Below are positions 27,201-35,252 of a stretch of 64,000 bases of DNA, piece by piece. The stretch covers positions 310,201-374,200 of the forward strand of contig MKTX01000017.1 in the NCBI GenBank assembly GCA_001898465.1. Direction: 5' to 3'. The first letter of the stretch is position 1. Each line of letters starts with the position of its first letter. Below the pieces are notes generated by a model that searched no databases, had not been told where the DNA came from, and saw only the letters and a program-made list of their open reading frames with translations. The DNA comes from Sphingobacteriales bacterium 39-19 (GTDB lineage Bacteria; Bacteroidota; Bacteroidia; Chitinophagales; Chitinophagaceae). A program made the position numbers and the translations under genes.

Positions 27201-30200
27201 CAATACATTTTTCACAGTTGCATTGGCAGAGATACATCCTGTGCCGGCATCGGCATAATTAATGCTAACCGTACCCGTACCTGCACTTGTCCAGGTAACG
27301 GTTACCGTGTTATCGGTTGCTGTACCGCCTGCTGTAATATTACCGCCGGAAATATTCCAGTCGTAATTTATTTTTCCGGCATCTGTTACATATACATTTC
27401 CGGTGCTGTTTAAACATACCGGTGCAGGGCCGGTTAACCCCGGTGCCGGTGTAGAAGGTGCGCTGGTGATGGTTGTAAAATTTGCTGCCGAACAACCATT
27501 CCCGTTCGTATAGTTTACTGTAATGGTCCGGGTACCGGTAAGGTTCCAGGTAACCGTAACGGTGTTATCGGTATTGGTTCCCCCGGCTGTAATCACACCG
27601 CCCACAATCACCCATTGGTAATTGCTCATACCGGCTTCTGTATAGTAAACATTCCCTGCCGAACCCGGGCATATTGGGTTAGGCCCGTTTAATGTAATAA
27701 CGGGCAATGGATTTACGGTAATATCTTTTGATACGGTGCTGGCACAATTCTGGGCATTGGTATAAGTATAATAAATAGTGGCTACCCCATTGCTAATACC
27801 CGTTACAGTGCCGGTGCCGGCATTTACGGTAGCGATTGCAGTATTGGATGAAGTCCACACCCCCCCTGCTGTACTATTGGATAAGCTGATGGTATTGTTT
27901 ACACACACATTGTCAGTACCGGTAATGGCTGCTAAAACCGGGTTGGGTGTTACTGTAATATTTACAGGGCCCAGGGTTTTGATACAACCTTTATTGGTAG
28001 TAACCTCTACCGTAATGACGCTGTTAGCTCCCAATACGGTTCCCCACACATTACTGGCGCCATTCGCCACTTCTAATGCACCTAAATAAAACCGGTAATT
28101 CGCATACCCGGCAGGAGCATTAAAATAAATGGAAGCGCCACTGCAAATAATATTATCATTGGGAGCCACTCCAGAATTTTCAGTAACGGTTATGGCGCCT
28201 GCCGGTAACGCATTTACCGTAAAGCTGTGTGAGGCTACAGTTGGGCATCCATTGGTTGTAACGGTATAATAAATGGTTACGGTTCCTCCACTGATTCCGG
28301 TAACCACACCCCCGGCACTTATTTGAGCAATGGCGGTATTGCTGCTTGACCATACACCCCCACTCACGGCATTGGCAAGTGTAGTACTAAGGCCTTCGCA
28401 TACTTCAAATGTTCCGGTAATAGTACCGGCATTTGGGTTTGCATTTACTGTTACGTTTATCGGTCCAAATGTTGTTTTACAATCATTGGCATTGGTAACC
28501 ACAACCGTTACAGCCGAACTACCCAGTGCCAAACTACTTGTAGAATAAGTATTGGAAGCACCAGAAACCTGGCTAAATCCATTTATGAGAAATTCATAAT
28601 TGGCATATCCTGCAGGAGCCGTAAATAAAATGGATGAGCCCTGGCAAATGATATTATCATTGGCAGCCACTCCTGAATTTTCGGTAGCTGAGAAGATTCC
28701 TGATGGTACACTGTTTACGGTAATGATTTCGGGGTTGGATATACTGGTACATCCATTTTGGGTTACTTCTACAGTTACCGATTGATTATTGGTTAAAGTA
28801 GTCGTGGTAAAGGTGCTGGACGGGCCGGATTGCTGAGAAACCCCATCTACTTTAAAATTATAATTACTGCTGCCGGGTATCGCTGAAAAAATAACCTGGG
28901 AACCCGGGCATATAGAATTGTCATTGATAGCTCCTGAAGATTCAGAAACGGTTAAGCTGGCATTGGGCAATGGGTTTACAGTAATCGCTACCGGGCCTAA
29001 ATTGGTTTGGCAAATATTATTACTCAGTACCACTGAAATATTTTGAGTACCGGTTGCGAGGATGGATGTAGTAAAACTATTTGATGGACCGCTTTGCACG
29101 GTACTTCCATTTACTTTAAAATCGTAATTAGAGGCTGAGCCAGTTACTGTAAAAGTAACAGATCCTCCTGCACAAATGATATTATCATTGGCTGCAGCGC
29201 CGGAATTTTCAGTAACAGATAATGAGCCCGCAGGGTAATCTACAATGGTTACCAGGCGGGTACTTGTATTATAACAGCCATTGGCATTAGAAAAATAATA
29301 ATTGATGGTTACTGTACCCGCAGCCGTGCCGGTAAGTACCCCACCGGATGTAATGGTTGCTGCGCCGGTACCATTGGTCACACTCCAGGTTCCGCCCGGG
29401 GTGGCATGCGTAAATGCAACAGATGGCGTACCGGTACAAACCACATTGGCTCCCCCAGTAATAGTGGTTGCAATTGGCAAAGCATGAATGGTAAGGGTGC
29501 CGGTAAGCACAGGTGAACTGCAAGGTGTGGGTGAAATGGTATAGTTATAAATACCGGGTGTGGTAGCAGCGCCGCTAATGGTAAGCACATGCGTAGCGGG
29601 ATTGTAATTGCCGTAAATCCCTACCGGCAATCCACTTAAGTTCACGCCGGTACCCGATCCGCCAATTAAATAAGTAATATCTGTAATGGGTGCATTTACA
29701 CAACGGGCCTGCACATTGGTACCCGGGGCCGAAGTAAGGTTGATACTGGCTGAAGCAATAATGGTAATTGCCGGGGTAACGTACCGGACATTCCCGGAAC
29801 CACATCCTCCATTATTATTACCAAACCAACAAGCTCCTTCTTTCACAACATCTACCGTAAGGTTATTGGATCCCAAATTAACAGAAGCGGCTACATTGGG
29901 AAAAATATAAGTAGCTGTATCGCCGGGAGCCAGGTTGCCGGCACTTATCCGTGGAATAAAATTGGGCGAAGCACCATAATCGATATCTTCATTCCATTTT
30001 AAACCGATATTGATCACATCGCCACCGGTATTCCAGGTTTTGCTACCTGTATTTGTAATTACTACGGTAATATTTCGGGTAGTACCCTGGCACCAGGTGC
30101 CTCCACCATAGTCAACCGACAGAATTTTATCTTTATACGTTTGGGCGAATACACTCGAAATAACGAATGAAGCGAAAAGAAAGAGGTAAAATTTTTTCAC
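21252..30200 (-). CDS. Giant T9SS-exported repeat surface protein (about 2982 aa) with P-domain
   Basis: I place the start at GTG 30198-30200, giving signal peptide VKKFYLFLFASFVISSVFAQ; an in-frame ATG at 30275 only adds a non-signal extension. From about residue 320 the protein is a chain of Ig-like repeats. Type A copies carry ENSG(x)nNDNxIC, type B carry GGVWxSSNTAIA, and type C carry GxITAGGTxTDNTVTVTW. A proprotein-convertase-type P-domain lies near 1480-1650 (ISGIPATAVINTISVNFNITHPYDKDL). A jelly-roll-like segment follows (ELVVNGDFSAGA). Putative-Ig modules continue to the shared C-terminal blocks: NLWWGKYSTDWNNPLNWSDD near 2230, GKKWRFLSIP near 2410, NPYASAID near 2550, then the T9SS sorting domain from SVYPNPVKNKT near 2900. 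Adhesion is inferred; no catalytic domain was recognised. Confidence 0.88.
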   Translation of the reverse strand: MKKFYLFLFASFVISSVFAQTYKDKILSVDYGGGTWCQGTTRNITVVITNTGSKTWNTGGDVINIGLKWNEDIDYGASPNFIPRISAGNLAPGDTATYIFPNVAASVNLGSNNLTVDVVKEGACWFGNNNGGCGSGNVRYVTPAITIIASASINLTSAPGTNVQARCVNAPITDITYLIGGSGTGVNLSGLPVGIYGNYNPATHVLTISGAATTPGIYNYTISPTPCSSPVLTGTLTIHALPIATTITGGANVVCTGTPSVAFTHATPGGTWSVTNGTGAATITSGGVLTGTAAGTVTINYYFSNANGCYNTSTRLVTIVDYPAGSLSVTENSGAAANDNIICAGGSVTFTVTGSASNYDFKVNGSTVQSGPSNSFTTSILATGTQNISVVLSNNICQTNLGPVAITVNPLPNASLTVSESSGAINDNSICPGSQVIFSAIPGSSNYNFKVDGVSQQSGPSSTFTTTTLTNNQSVTVEVTQNGCTSISNPEIITVNSVPSGIFSATENSGVAANDNIICQGSSILFTAPAGYANYEFLINGFSQVSGASNTYSTSSLALGSSAVTVVVTNANDCKTTFGPINVTVNANPNAGTITGTFEVCEGLSTTLANAVSGGVWSSSNTAIAQISAGGVVTGISGGTVTIYYTVTTNGCPTVASHSFTVNALPAGAITVTENSGVAPNDNIICSGASIYFNAPAGYANYRFYLGALEVANGASNVWGTVLGANSVITVEVTTNKGCIKTLGPVNITVTPNPVLAAITGTDNVCVNNTISLSNSTAGGVWTSSNTAIATVNAGTGTVTGISNGVATIYYTYTNAQNCASTVSKDITVNPLPVITLNGPNPICPGSAGNVYYTEAGMSNYQWVIVGGVITAGGTNTDNTVTVTWNLTGTRTITVNYTNGNGCSAANFTTITSAPSTPAPGLTGPAPVCLNSTGNVYVTDAGKINYDWNISGGNITAGGTATDNTVTVTWTSAGTGTVSINYADAGTGCISANATVKNVLVHPLPTATISGTTTVCQNYTAPQITFTGSGGTIPYTFTFNINGGGAQTITTSVGSSVTYYVPVATPGVYNFNLVSVSDQTSCGQNQSGTATVTVTAQPAATISYTGGPFCTSLAGIVPVNRTGTPGGTYSATPAGLSINPANGAITPSGSAAGTYTVSYTVAAAGGCNVYVQTTSVTITQAVNPATAISYPNGGAFCKNNGVQNVTITGTAGGSFSATPAGLTINAATGAITPSSSAANTYTVTYFIAATGNCAAYSTTKSVTITTAPGVEAGTNMNICSSASNTNITGGSSATNYSSVIWSSSGSAGTISNAGSLTLAAYTPSAADIAAGSVTITLTANGNGACAAVVDTKTITIIKSATANAGTGVPTCVGAGAVNITAGASATNYSSVLWSGGAGVWTNANSLSNATYAPTAAEQAAGTVSLTLTAYGNSPCGNASSTKTLTINVLPLAPTVISNNIELCQNAIASMSASASSSAGSASQSSGTINIAIPQATGNSTASAQDILTISGIPATAVINTISVNFNITHPYDKDLTINLKAPNGNRLNLVNKRGNSGNNFTNTTINNTSTTTLTNNGAPFTGTFMPDASSNLAIGGQAANVTTFNGLFSVPNGNWTIMVRDNASGDNGTLNNWSITITYTVTNPVDVTWTALTDLYTDPAATNAYTGNVQPTVYVSPSGAGTVIYNATATNAQGCSRSTPVTVKSNPLPAVSLAADYCSVPGKVRITATATPGVTYQWSDGTNGTYIDVDEADDYYCTVTTAKGCQASASISVAQELVVNGDFSAGATGFTTGYTWVPLPAQIPNGTPGRINGLWPEGTYAVNSDAHLYHNLFYGKEHSTPGQTGNFLMINGKTTGNITIWEQTVNVKQNTDYYFSAWGMNLNPGSPARLQFEVNGQPTGTIAELALAPKPTSYGEVNINNWVRFYSNPTWNSGSATTATIRIVNLNTDPGGNDFGLDDISFGTLSTFIKGPNVANTDNQDVCIGAPINEIVYQVGTGGTGPLVTGLPPGVTATFNGVSLTIKDAPTVAGTYNYTVTTQGSCNPSVVTGVINVKPDATLSLTSANDVQAVCQDNAISPITYNVGGGATSATLSGSLPAGVQGNFNAGVFTISGTATQAGTFNFTVNTTGTCVQKNMSGTITVSPTAISGNITNKSICSGASGTLTLTGSSGNIIRWESSTDDGASWTPIANTGTTQPYNNITQTTIYRAVLKNGSCPEVYSTGGKVGIHNLWWGKYSTDWNNPLNWSDDALASPSPCPTIVIPVVVPGHFYPAVNTGFVTATNIDVQPGASLLITNDAILKVTGNLVGNGFNLLDGVLELNGNTPQTLKGSSFTGNTIKKIMVSNNVNIDGSAGNMVNVTHALEFGTVSNKTLTTQDNLTLKSTASSTASLGKIINNNNVSGDAIVERYIPAGKKWRFLSIPTHTMQSVKDAWMEGATSAAMNPNSGFGTQITSYFSNAVALGFDSYSPGGHSMKTWNENTQSYTPQANTGLGINEEHGYMIYIRGDRSSLPSSYTATAPVLRTKGPFKMGNTNINFTGLGSNQFVAVGNPYASAIDLRNISKSASVSDIYYVWDPKLGGSYGLGNMQKIIITGGSYQIIPGGASYATATGPNIESGSAFFAQTAFPGNGTIGFTEDSKVSGSREVLRQVPGSNPLIKVILETDEANTVSTIDGVLIEYHASYSNGVDGKDGMNMAGNNENLAIKTHGKLLSVERHAPVSSNDTIYLNMSGMRSRNYRFIIDPVNMEQPGLQAWLIDNFTQNATLIDLDAGLSYNFTVSNAAGAASADRFKIVFKSAQVALPVTFTGIRATRNSDRTIQVNWTVQNEVNIQQYEVERSADGITFTGILTHTAQGMSDYRKTDLGPLAGDNFYRIKAISNDGLVQYSAIAKVAAQKMETLISVYPNPVKNKTLQLNFEGLAKGDYNLVVLAADGKTIFSNTVSLMGNGIKKISLSKTVATGIYTVSLVNTNGETLMQNRIMIE

Positions 30201-30768
30201 AACTTTATTATTTAGTTTTAATAATGTTGGTTTACCATAATATATCGGAGAAGGGAATCCATACATGCAAAGCATACAGAACCCGGTACGGATTTCAGAT
30301 CATAAATAAAGAGGGAAATGAAAGTTTAGGGATCAATCAATTTTCCTGGTAATTCTAAAGAATTGCTGGAATATTCAAAGGAGGATGGAAATGAAACCTT
30401 AAGAAAAATACTGAAAGATTCTTGTGGCAGGGATTTCTAAAGATGGTGGATTATTAGGGGCAAAAATAATAAAATAATCGGTAGGTGGAAATATTTTTTA
30501 AGAATTATAAAATTTAAACGCTTAATAGCAGTTAACTCGCTGAATTATAAAAACAAAAATGAATGGAAAGTATCAATTTCTATTTTTTAGCCTTATTTTT
30601 TGGATTTTACAAATAAAACTTTAGTTTTGTAGTCACATTTTATCCAGTACCTACCGAATTACGCTTCTCAATTCCGGACCACTTACCTCCAATTTCTTTT
30701 CTTAAAGCCGCTATGCATCCATATTCATTTTGAATATCCGCTTTTTATTTACCTCAAACTTCATTACA
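30201..30768. other. Divergent intergenic region between two T9SS cargo genes
   Basis: A 568-bp AT-rich spacer. It holds the promoter of the plus-strand gene (30599-30629) and, on the minus strand, a -7-like box TATTTTTG (rc of 30461-30468) about 260 bp before the giant gene. No convincing ORF, RNA gene or repeat was seen in it; a short in-frame extension of the giant gene up to 30275 exists but looks untranslated. Confidence 0.5.
30599..30629 (+). promoter_or_regulatory. Bacteroidota housekeeping promoter (TTTG-N19-TAGTTTTG)
   Basis: TTTG at 30599-30602, a 19-base spacer and TAGTTTTG at 30622-30629 match the Bacteroidota consensus TTTG-N17-23-TAnnTTTG exactly. Transcription would start near 30636, giving a leader of about 130 bases before the ATG at 30769. 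Confidence 0.75.
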
Positions 30769-32037
30769 ATGAAACAGAATTCTACTTACTTAAAGCGTGC
30801 ATATTGGGCAAAATTTACGGTAATTGCGTTGACTAGCCTTTTTGCATACACACAAATGCAGGCACAAAACCTGCCTTGCACAAACTCGGTTACTTTATAT
30901 AACGAAACTTTTGGTACCGGTGCCATTGGCAGCAGTCCTGATGTAACACCCGTATTAACCTATTCACCTGCCGGCAGCTTGTTTGACGAAGGTATTTACC
31001 GCCTGGCAGACAATATTCAGCAAAAAATAGAATGGCACTCTTCTGCAGATCATACCGGCGATGCCAATGGAAGAATGTTAGTGGTTAATGGAACTCCGGG
31101 AGTTTTTTACAGCCACACCATCAATAACCCTGTAGGATTTGCAGCCGGTAGTTATTATTTCAGGTATTATGCCATGAATGCCAATGTGCCTTATGCATGT
31201 TTTGGAAATCCTTTATTGGCAGATATTAATTTAATAGCAGAATACCAGGATGCCAACGGCAATTGGATCCCATTCACCAATTCTCCTTATGCCGGCGGAC
31301 TGATTCCTACCAGCGATAATCCTGTTTGGCTGGAATATGGCTCTACTTTTATTCTCCCCGCTACCGGAAATTTCCAGGTTACCAATATCAGGGTTTCTTT
31401 AAACAGTTTACAGGTAGGTGGTTGTGGTAATGATTTCGCTATTGATGATATTGGCGCTTATTATTGCCCCGAAGGTGGCCCTATGCCGGTTAATTTCTTA
31501 AGCATAAATGCCCTGGTAAAAGGAAATGCTGTAAGTGTACAGTGGAGTACCGCTTTTGAAGTAAACAATAAATATTACGAAATACAACGCAGTTCAGATG
31601 GTAATGGCTGGAGTGTAATTGCTGTATTAAACAGCAGGGGCAATACCAATACTACCCAAAACTACCAGGTGTATGATGCGAAACCTTTACAAGGCGTAAA
31701 CTTATACCGTATTAAACAAGTAGATTTTGGTGGCAGCTCAACCTTTTCTACAACCGCAAAAGTAAAATTCGTAATTACAAAAACAGATGCTTCGGTACGT
31801 GTGAATCCTTTTATAAATGATATAGATGTTGATTTTGTAAGTGTAAGCAACCAAAGTGTTACTGCACGCTTATATGATATTACCGGTAAACTGGTATTAT
31901 CAGAAAACTGGATGCTGAGCAAAGGAAGCTTAAGCCGTAAAATGAGTACCCATGGGTTAGGTAACGGAATGTATATTTTATCTGTTACCGGCGAAAATAA
32001 TACGCCCATTTTAAGAACTAAATTGGTAAAGAATTAA
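30769..32037 (+). CDS. T9SS-exported protein (422 aa) with sorting domain
   Basis: Secreted protein. I chose the ATG at 30769 because it gives a signal peptide directly (MKQNSTYLKRAYWAKFTVIA, cleavage after QMQAQ); an upstream in-frame ATG at 30730 only adds 13 residues. The mature N-terminal half resembles a galactose-binding-like beta-sandwich (LYNETFGTGAIG, then FAIDDIGAYYCPEGG, as in carbohydrate-binding jelly rolls). Then comes FEVNNKYYEIQRSSDGNGW, a module often preceding the sorting domain, and a type A T9SS C-terminal domain (about residues 345-422, with LYDITGKLVLSENW and GMYILSV). It diverges from the giant gene and ends in a strong terminator. Its ligand is unknown. Confidence 0.85.
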   Translation: MKQNSTYLKRAYWAKFTVIALTSLFAYTQMQAQNLPCTNSVTLYNETFGTGAIGSSPDVTPVLTYSPAGSLFDEGIYRLADNIQQKIEWHSSADHTGDANGRMLVVNGTPGVFYSHTINNPVGFAAGSYYFRYYAMNANVPYACFGNPLLADINLIAEYQDANGNWIPFTNSPYAGGLIPTSDNPVWLEYGSTFILPATGNFQVTNIRVSLNSLQVGGCGNDFAIDDIGAYYCPEGGPMPVNFLSINALVKGNAVSVQWSTAFEVNNKYYEIQRSSDGNGWSVIAVLNSRGNTNTTQNYQVYDAKPLQGVNLYRIKQVDFGGSSTFSTTAKVKFVITKTDASVRVNPFINDIDVDFVSVSNQSVTARLYDITGKLVLSENWMLSKGSLSRKMSTHGLGNGMYILSVTGENNTPILRTKLVKN

Positions 32038-32061
32038 GTTGAATTAATAATTATAATGGAT

Positions 32062-32092
32062 ACACCCTGCTGGTTTCAGCAGGGTGTTTTTT
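32062..32092 (+). terminator. Rho-independent terminator of the 422-aa T9SS protein gene
   Basis: ACACCCTGCTG, loop GTTT, CAGCAGGGTGT followed by a run of Ts: an 11-bp perfect stem 24 bp after the stop codon. Confidence 0.92.
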
Positions 32093-32118
32093 ATGCAGGC
32101 CGCTTCAGCAGGATGCAT

Positions 32119-32150
32119 AAAAAAAGAGGTGATATACTCACCTCCTTTTA
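32119..32150. terminator. Terminator of the DUF3052-like gene (usable in both directions)
   Basis: GAGGTGA-tatac-TCACCTC with an A-run on the left and a short T-run on the right, 17 bp from the stop of the minus-strand gene ending at 32167. On the minus strand the stem is followed by seven Ts. Confidence 0.75.
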
Positions 32151-32166
32151 TTCTGTAACAATTTGA

Positions 32167-32673
32167 TTATACCGTTTGTAAACGATCGGTTTTAACCGGG
32201 ATCTTTGTATTTAATGAACCGTTTTGTTTTAGTTCTGGTATGGTTTTAGCATTTGAAATGGTCGTTGATTTTTGCGGAACAATCGCTGTAAAGCGGGTTG
32301 CCGTCCACACGCTATCTAAATTTTCATGTTGCAAAGCGGTAAACCCTAATTCAGATAGGCATTCCCAATTGCATTCATGCGATAAATCACTTACTATTTT
32401 AGCTGCCGGTTTAGGATATGCGATCCAAAACTTAGAATTAGGAGCCAGTGCCGGGATCACATCATCCAGGATATTTGCCAATTGTTTCTTGTTAATACTA
32501 AAAACAAGAGCAAAATCAATACGGCGGGATCTTAATAAAGGAGTTACACTTTTAGCAAAAGGAACTTTTACAAATTGTTTTTCGATGGATGAAGGCAGGC
32601 CCTGGATTAAAATGTTCTTTTCTGTACCAATTTCTAATTTTTCAGACAAAAGTTGTACTGCCATAATACTCAC
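32167..32673 (-). CDS. DUF3052-like hypothetical protein
   Basis: A 168-residue soluble protein without signal peptide. The central part (RIDFALVFSINKKQLANIL, then APNSKFWIAYPKPAAK and DSVWTATRFTAIV) follows the pattern of the DUF3052 family, whose members show an ALLF-type strand, a LAP(G/N)..(L/F)WIA(W/Y)PK motif and a C-terminal WS.LRF strand; that fold resembles a Rossmann-like methyltransferase core without the SAM site. The function of the family is unknown. A second ATG at residue 4 is an equally good start. It stands alone between terminators on both sides. Confidence 0.6.
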   Translation of the reverse strand: MSIMAVQLLSEKLEIGTEKNILIQGLPSSIEKQFVKVPFAKSVTPLLRSRRIDFALVFSINKKQLANILDDVIPALAPNSKFWIAYPKPAAKIVSDLSHECNWECLSELGFTALQHENLDSVWTATRFTAIVPQKSTTISNAKTIPELKQNGSLNTKIPVKTDRLQTV

Positions 32674-32743
32674 GGGTTTCGTTAAAAAATATAAATACGG
32701 ACTGCAAAGGTAAGTAAAATATATGGGGTTTCCGCCTTATAAA

Positions 32744-32780
32744 CAAAAATAAACGCCGTAGTTTACGGCGTTTATTGAGT
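32744..32780 (-). terminator. Rho-independent terminator of the M48 protease gene
   Basis: ATAAACGCCGTA (32749-32760), loop GTT, TACGGCGTTTAT (32764-32775): a 12-bp perfect stem. On the minus strand it is followed by TTTTTGTTT and lies 26 bp after the stop codon of the gene ending at 32802. Confidence 0.9.
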
Positions 32781-32801
32781 TATTATATTTTTTAAAATCT
32801 A

Positions 32802-33602
32802 TTAACGAGGTTTGTAATACTTCAAAGCTTCGGGCATAAATTTTTCTAACTGTGCGATCCTGTTTGCATCGGCAGGGTGAGAAGAAAGGAATTCCGGGGG
32901 TGCATTACCTTGTGATGCTGCAGCCATCCTTTTCCAAAAAGGGATGGCTTCTTTTGGGTTATAACCTGCCATAGCAGCGAATATAAGCCCGTAATGATCG
33001 GCTTCATATTCTTGTTTCCGTGAATTGGGAAGTAAAACCCCTACCTGTGCAGCCGGGCCATATACGTTATTAAATATGGCATTGGCCTGGGCTTTATTTT
33101 GAGTAAAAATATTTCCGGCAACCTGTAACCCTTGTGCAATGGTTACCTGGCTCATTCTTTCGTTACTATGGCCGGCAATCGCATGTGTAATTTCATGACC
33201 CAATACAATGGCAAGCGCTGCTTCATTTTGAGTTACGGCTAATAATCCTGTATAAACAACTACTTTACCACCGGGCATACACCAGGCATTTATTTCTTTA
33301 CTGTCCACCAGGTTAAATTCCCAGTTATAGCCTTCTAAAGCTGCCCCTTTTCCTTCTTTAGTATAATAATCTTTAATGGCGGCTGCCAGCCGGGTGCCTA
33401 CCCGCTTCACCATTTCAGCATCCTTACTGCTGCTGGCACTTATCACTTTATTTTCACTTAAGAAAGAACGGTATTGGGTAACGGCTTCCTGCTGTAAGGT
33501 AGATTCAGGAAATAAAGAAAGCTGGTTCCTGCCGGTGATCGCATTCCGGGTACAGGAAAGCATCACTGCCGATACCATGATAAAGGTTATAATTTTTTTC
33601 AT
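32802..33602 (-). CDS. M48-family zinc metallopeptidase lipoprotein
   Basis: A 266-residue periplasmic protease of the Oma1/LoiP-BepA type. MKKIITFIMVSAVMLSC is a lipoprotein signal peptide with the acylated cysteine at residue 17, and CTRNAITGRNQLSLF is the block typical of this family. The zinc site HEITHAIAGH lies near residues 134-143, and the third ligand region EYEADHYGLIFAAMAGYNP follows near residue 205. In this family the enzyme degrades misfolded outer-membrane proteins; that role is carried over here, not shown. The gene is monocistronic, with its own terminator. Confidence 0.92.
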   Translation of the reverse strand: MKKIITFIMVSAVMLSCTRNAITGRNQLSLFPESTLQQEAVTQYRSFLSENKVISASSSKDAEMVKRVGTRLAAAIKDYYTKEGKGAALEGYNWEFNLVDSKEINAWCMPGGKVVVYTGLLAVTQNEAALAIVLGHEITHAIAGHSNERMSQVTIAQGLQVAGNIFTQNKAQANAIFNNVYGPAAQVGVLLPNSRKQEYEADHYGLIFAAMAGYNPKEAIPFWKRMAAASQGNAPPEFLSSHPADANRIAQLEKFMPEALKYYKPR

Positions 33603-33693
33603 CCTGGTTTTGTTTTATTGTTTATATAAACAATTGGCATACCAAAAATCCGTAAATGGATATTAAAATAAAAAAAGAAGGGAAAAAGGATGT

Positions 33694-34350
33694 TTAGTCA
33701 TCATTCCGCCTTTGCGATTTACGGTGATCCCGGTGCTTAAAAATAGGCAGGCGGCTTTCAACGCCTCTTAAAAGCCTTAAAATATTTTTTTGGTGGGTTA
33801 TAATTACCAAAATAGCCACCAGCAATGCAAAAATCCGGTATAAAATTTCACTTTCATTCCATATCCAAAGTACGAATACGGGGAGCATGGCAGCCGCTAA
33901 GATTGAGCTCAGCGAAACATAGCGGGTTAAGAAAAGCACCAACATAAATACAGCCACACAACTCAATGCAACAATGGGCTGAATGGCCAGGATCATTCCA
34001 AATAAAGTGGCCACACCTTTGCCGCCTTTAAAATTTGCAAAAATGGGAAATACATGGCCAATAACTGCAGCCAGGCCCAGGCCAATCATAAAATTAGTAC
34101 GCTGTATTTCGTTATCGAGATAATAGGGCAGGAAATTATATAAGCCAGTTGCAACCATGCCTTTTAAAATATCAATCAGCATCACCATGGTACCATAGCG
34201 GGAGCCTAAGGTTCTAAAAGTATTGGTAGCCCCCATATTGCCACTTCCATATTCACGGATATCTACCCCAAAAAATTTTTTACTGATAATAAGCGCTGTA
34301 GGAAATGAACCGATAAGATATGCGCAAATAATTAAAATGCTCTCTCTCAT
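33694..34350 (-). CDS. plsY: Acyl-phosphate:glycerol-3-phosphate acyltransferase PlsY
   Basis: Integral membrane enzyme for the first acylation step of phospholipid synthesis, using acyl-phosphate as donor. The 218 residues show about five membrane spans and the three conserved loops of PlsY: GSGNMGATNTFRTLG (about residue 37), FKGGKGVATLFGM (about residue 109) and the later RYVSLSSILAA. A basic, Arg/His-rich tail (HRDHRKSQRRNDD) extends beyond the catalytic core. It lies 74 bp downstream of prmA in the same direction. Confidence 0.95.
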   Translation of the reverse strand: MRESILIICAYLIGSFPTALIISKKFFGVDIREYGSGNMGATNTFRTLGSRYGTMVMLIDILKGMVATGLYNFLPYYLDNEIQRTNFMIGLGLAAVIGHVFPIFANFKGGKGVATLFGMILAIQPIVALSCVAVFMLVLFLTRYVSLSSILAAAMLPVFVLWIWNESEILYRIFALLVAILVIITHQKNILRLLRGVESRLPIFKHRDHRKSQRRNDD

Positions 34351-34424
34351 TGTTAATCATGAATTGAATTGAAGTAAGCAAATATACAAATAAAAGATAG
34401 TAAACAGCATTCCATCAATAGGCA

Positions 34425-35246
34425 TTAATTATAATATGAATACAAGCAAACCCAATCTTCTTTACTCGTAGTTTTGGTTACCGTAATACCAGCCGCTTCT
34501 AATGCAGGCAGCAAAACAGGGAGGTCGTTCGTTAATAAACCGCTAAATAAAATTTTAGTATTTTTTGCACAAGCAGAAATGATGGCAGGCAGGTTTTGAA
34601 TGATGATATTTAAATTAATATTGGCCAATATAATACCTGCCTTTGAAGGGATAGCGATGGTATCTGCCTGTAAAATTTGAATCTGTTTACAATGATTTTC
34701 CTGTATGTTGTCCCATGCATTTTGGATGGCCCATTCGTCATTATCTATGGCCCATATTTTTGATGCACCCATTTTTTCTGCAAGTATGGCCAGTACGGCT
34801 GTACCCGTACCAAAATCAATAACGGCAGCGTCTTTAAAATGTAAGGTACGCATTTGCTGCATCATTAAATAAGTAGTGGCATGATGGCCGGTTCCAAAGC
34901 TCATTTTGGGAGTGATAATAATTTCGTACTGCACATTTGTTACCGGTTTATGAAACAAGGCCCGCACCGCCGCAAAATCTTCTACCATCACGGGTTCAAA
35001 AGAGGACTCCCATTGCTGATTCCAATTTTTTTCTTCTACTTCTGCAATGGCAACTTCTGCAGCCGGGAATCTTCCTGTAATTTTTTCCAATGCCTCTTTA
35101 TCAAAATACTTTTTTTCGATAGAGGTAAAAAGTTGTTTATGGGTTTCTTCGAATCCATCAAAGCCTATTTCATTCAGGAAGGCAATCAATATGTTGCGCT
35201 CCATTTCATTTGCATTATTAATGACCAGCGAAATAAATTTTTTCAT
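34425..35246 (-). CDS. prmA: Ribosomal protein L11 methyltransferase PrmA
   Basis: Cytoplasmic SAM-dependent methyltransferase that trimethylates ribosomal protein L11. It has 273 residues. The N-terminal substrate-recognition domain (residues 1-95) precedes the conserved linker TPKMSFGTGHHATT, the SAM-binding motif DFGTGTAVLAILAEKMGA (about residues 144-161), the acidic loop AIDNDEWAIQNAWDN and the NPPY-equivalent ILANINLNII that is typical of PrmA. It follows the GH31 gene by only 6 bp, so the two are probably co-transcribed although functionally unrelated. Confidence 0.93.
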   Translation of the reverse strand: MKKFISLVINNANEMERNILIAFLNEIGFDGFEETHKQLFTSIEKKYFDKEALEKITGRFPAAEVAIAEVEEKNWNQQWESSFEPVMVEDFAAVRALFHKPVTNVQYEIIITPKMSFGTGHHATTYLMMQQMRTLHFKDAAVIDFGTGTAVLAILAEKMGASKIWAIDNDEWAIQNAWDNIQENHCKQIQILQADTIAIPSKAGIILANINLNIIIQNLPAIISACAKNTKILFSGLLTNDLPVLLPALEAAGITVTKTTSKEDWVCLYSYYN

Positions 35247-35252
35247 GGATGC

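Noticed and set aside
23584..29910. Many plus-strand ORFs of 60-170 aa inside the largest gene
   Set aside because: They are shadows of the repeat-rich coding strand (valine/alanine/proline-rich) and have no starts, spacing or motifs of genes.
30201..30275. N-terminal extension of the largest surface protein from an ATG at 30275
   Set aside because: The GTG at 30200 gives a canonical signal peptide; the extension (MLCMYGFPSPIYYG) breaks it.
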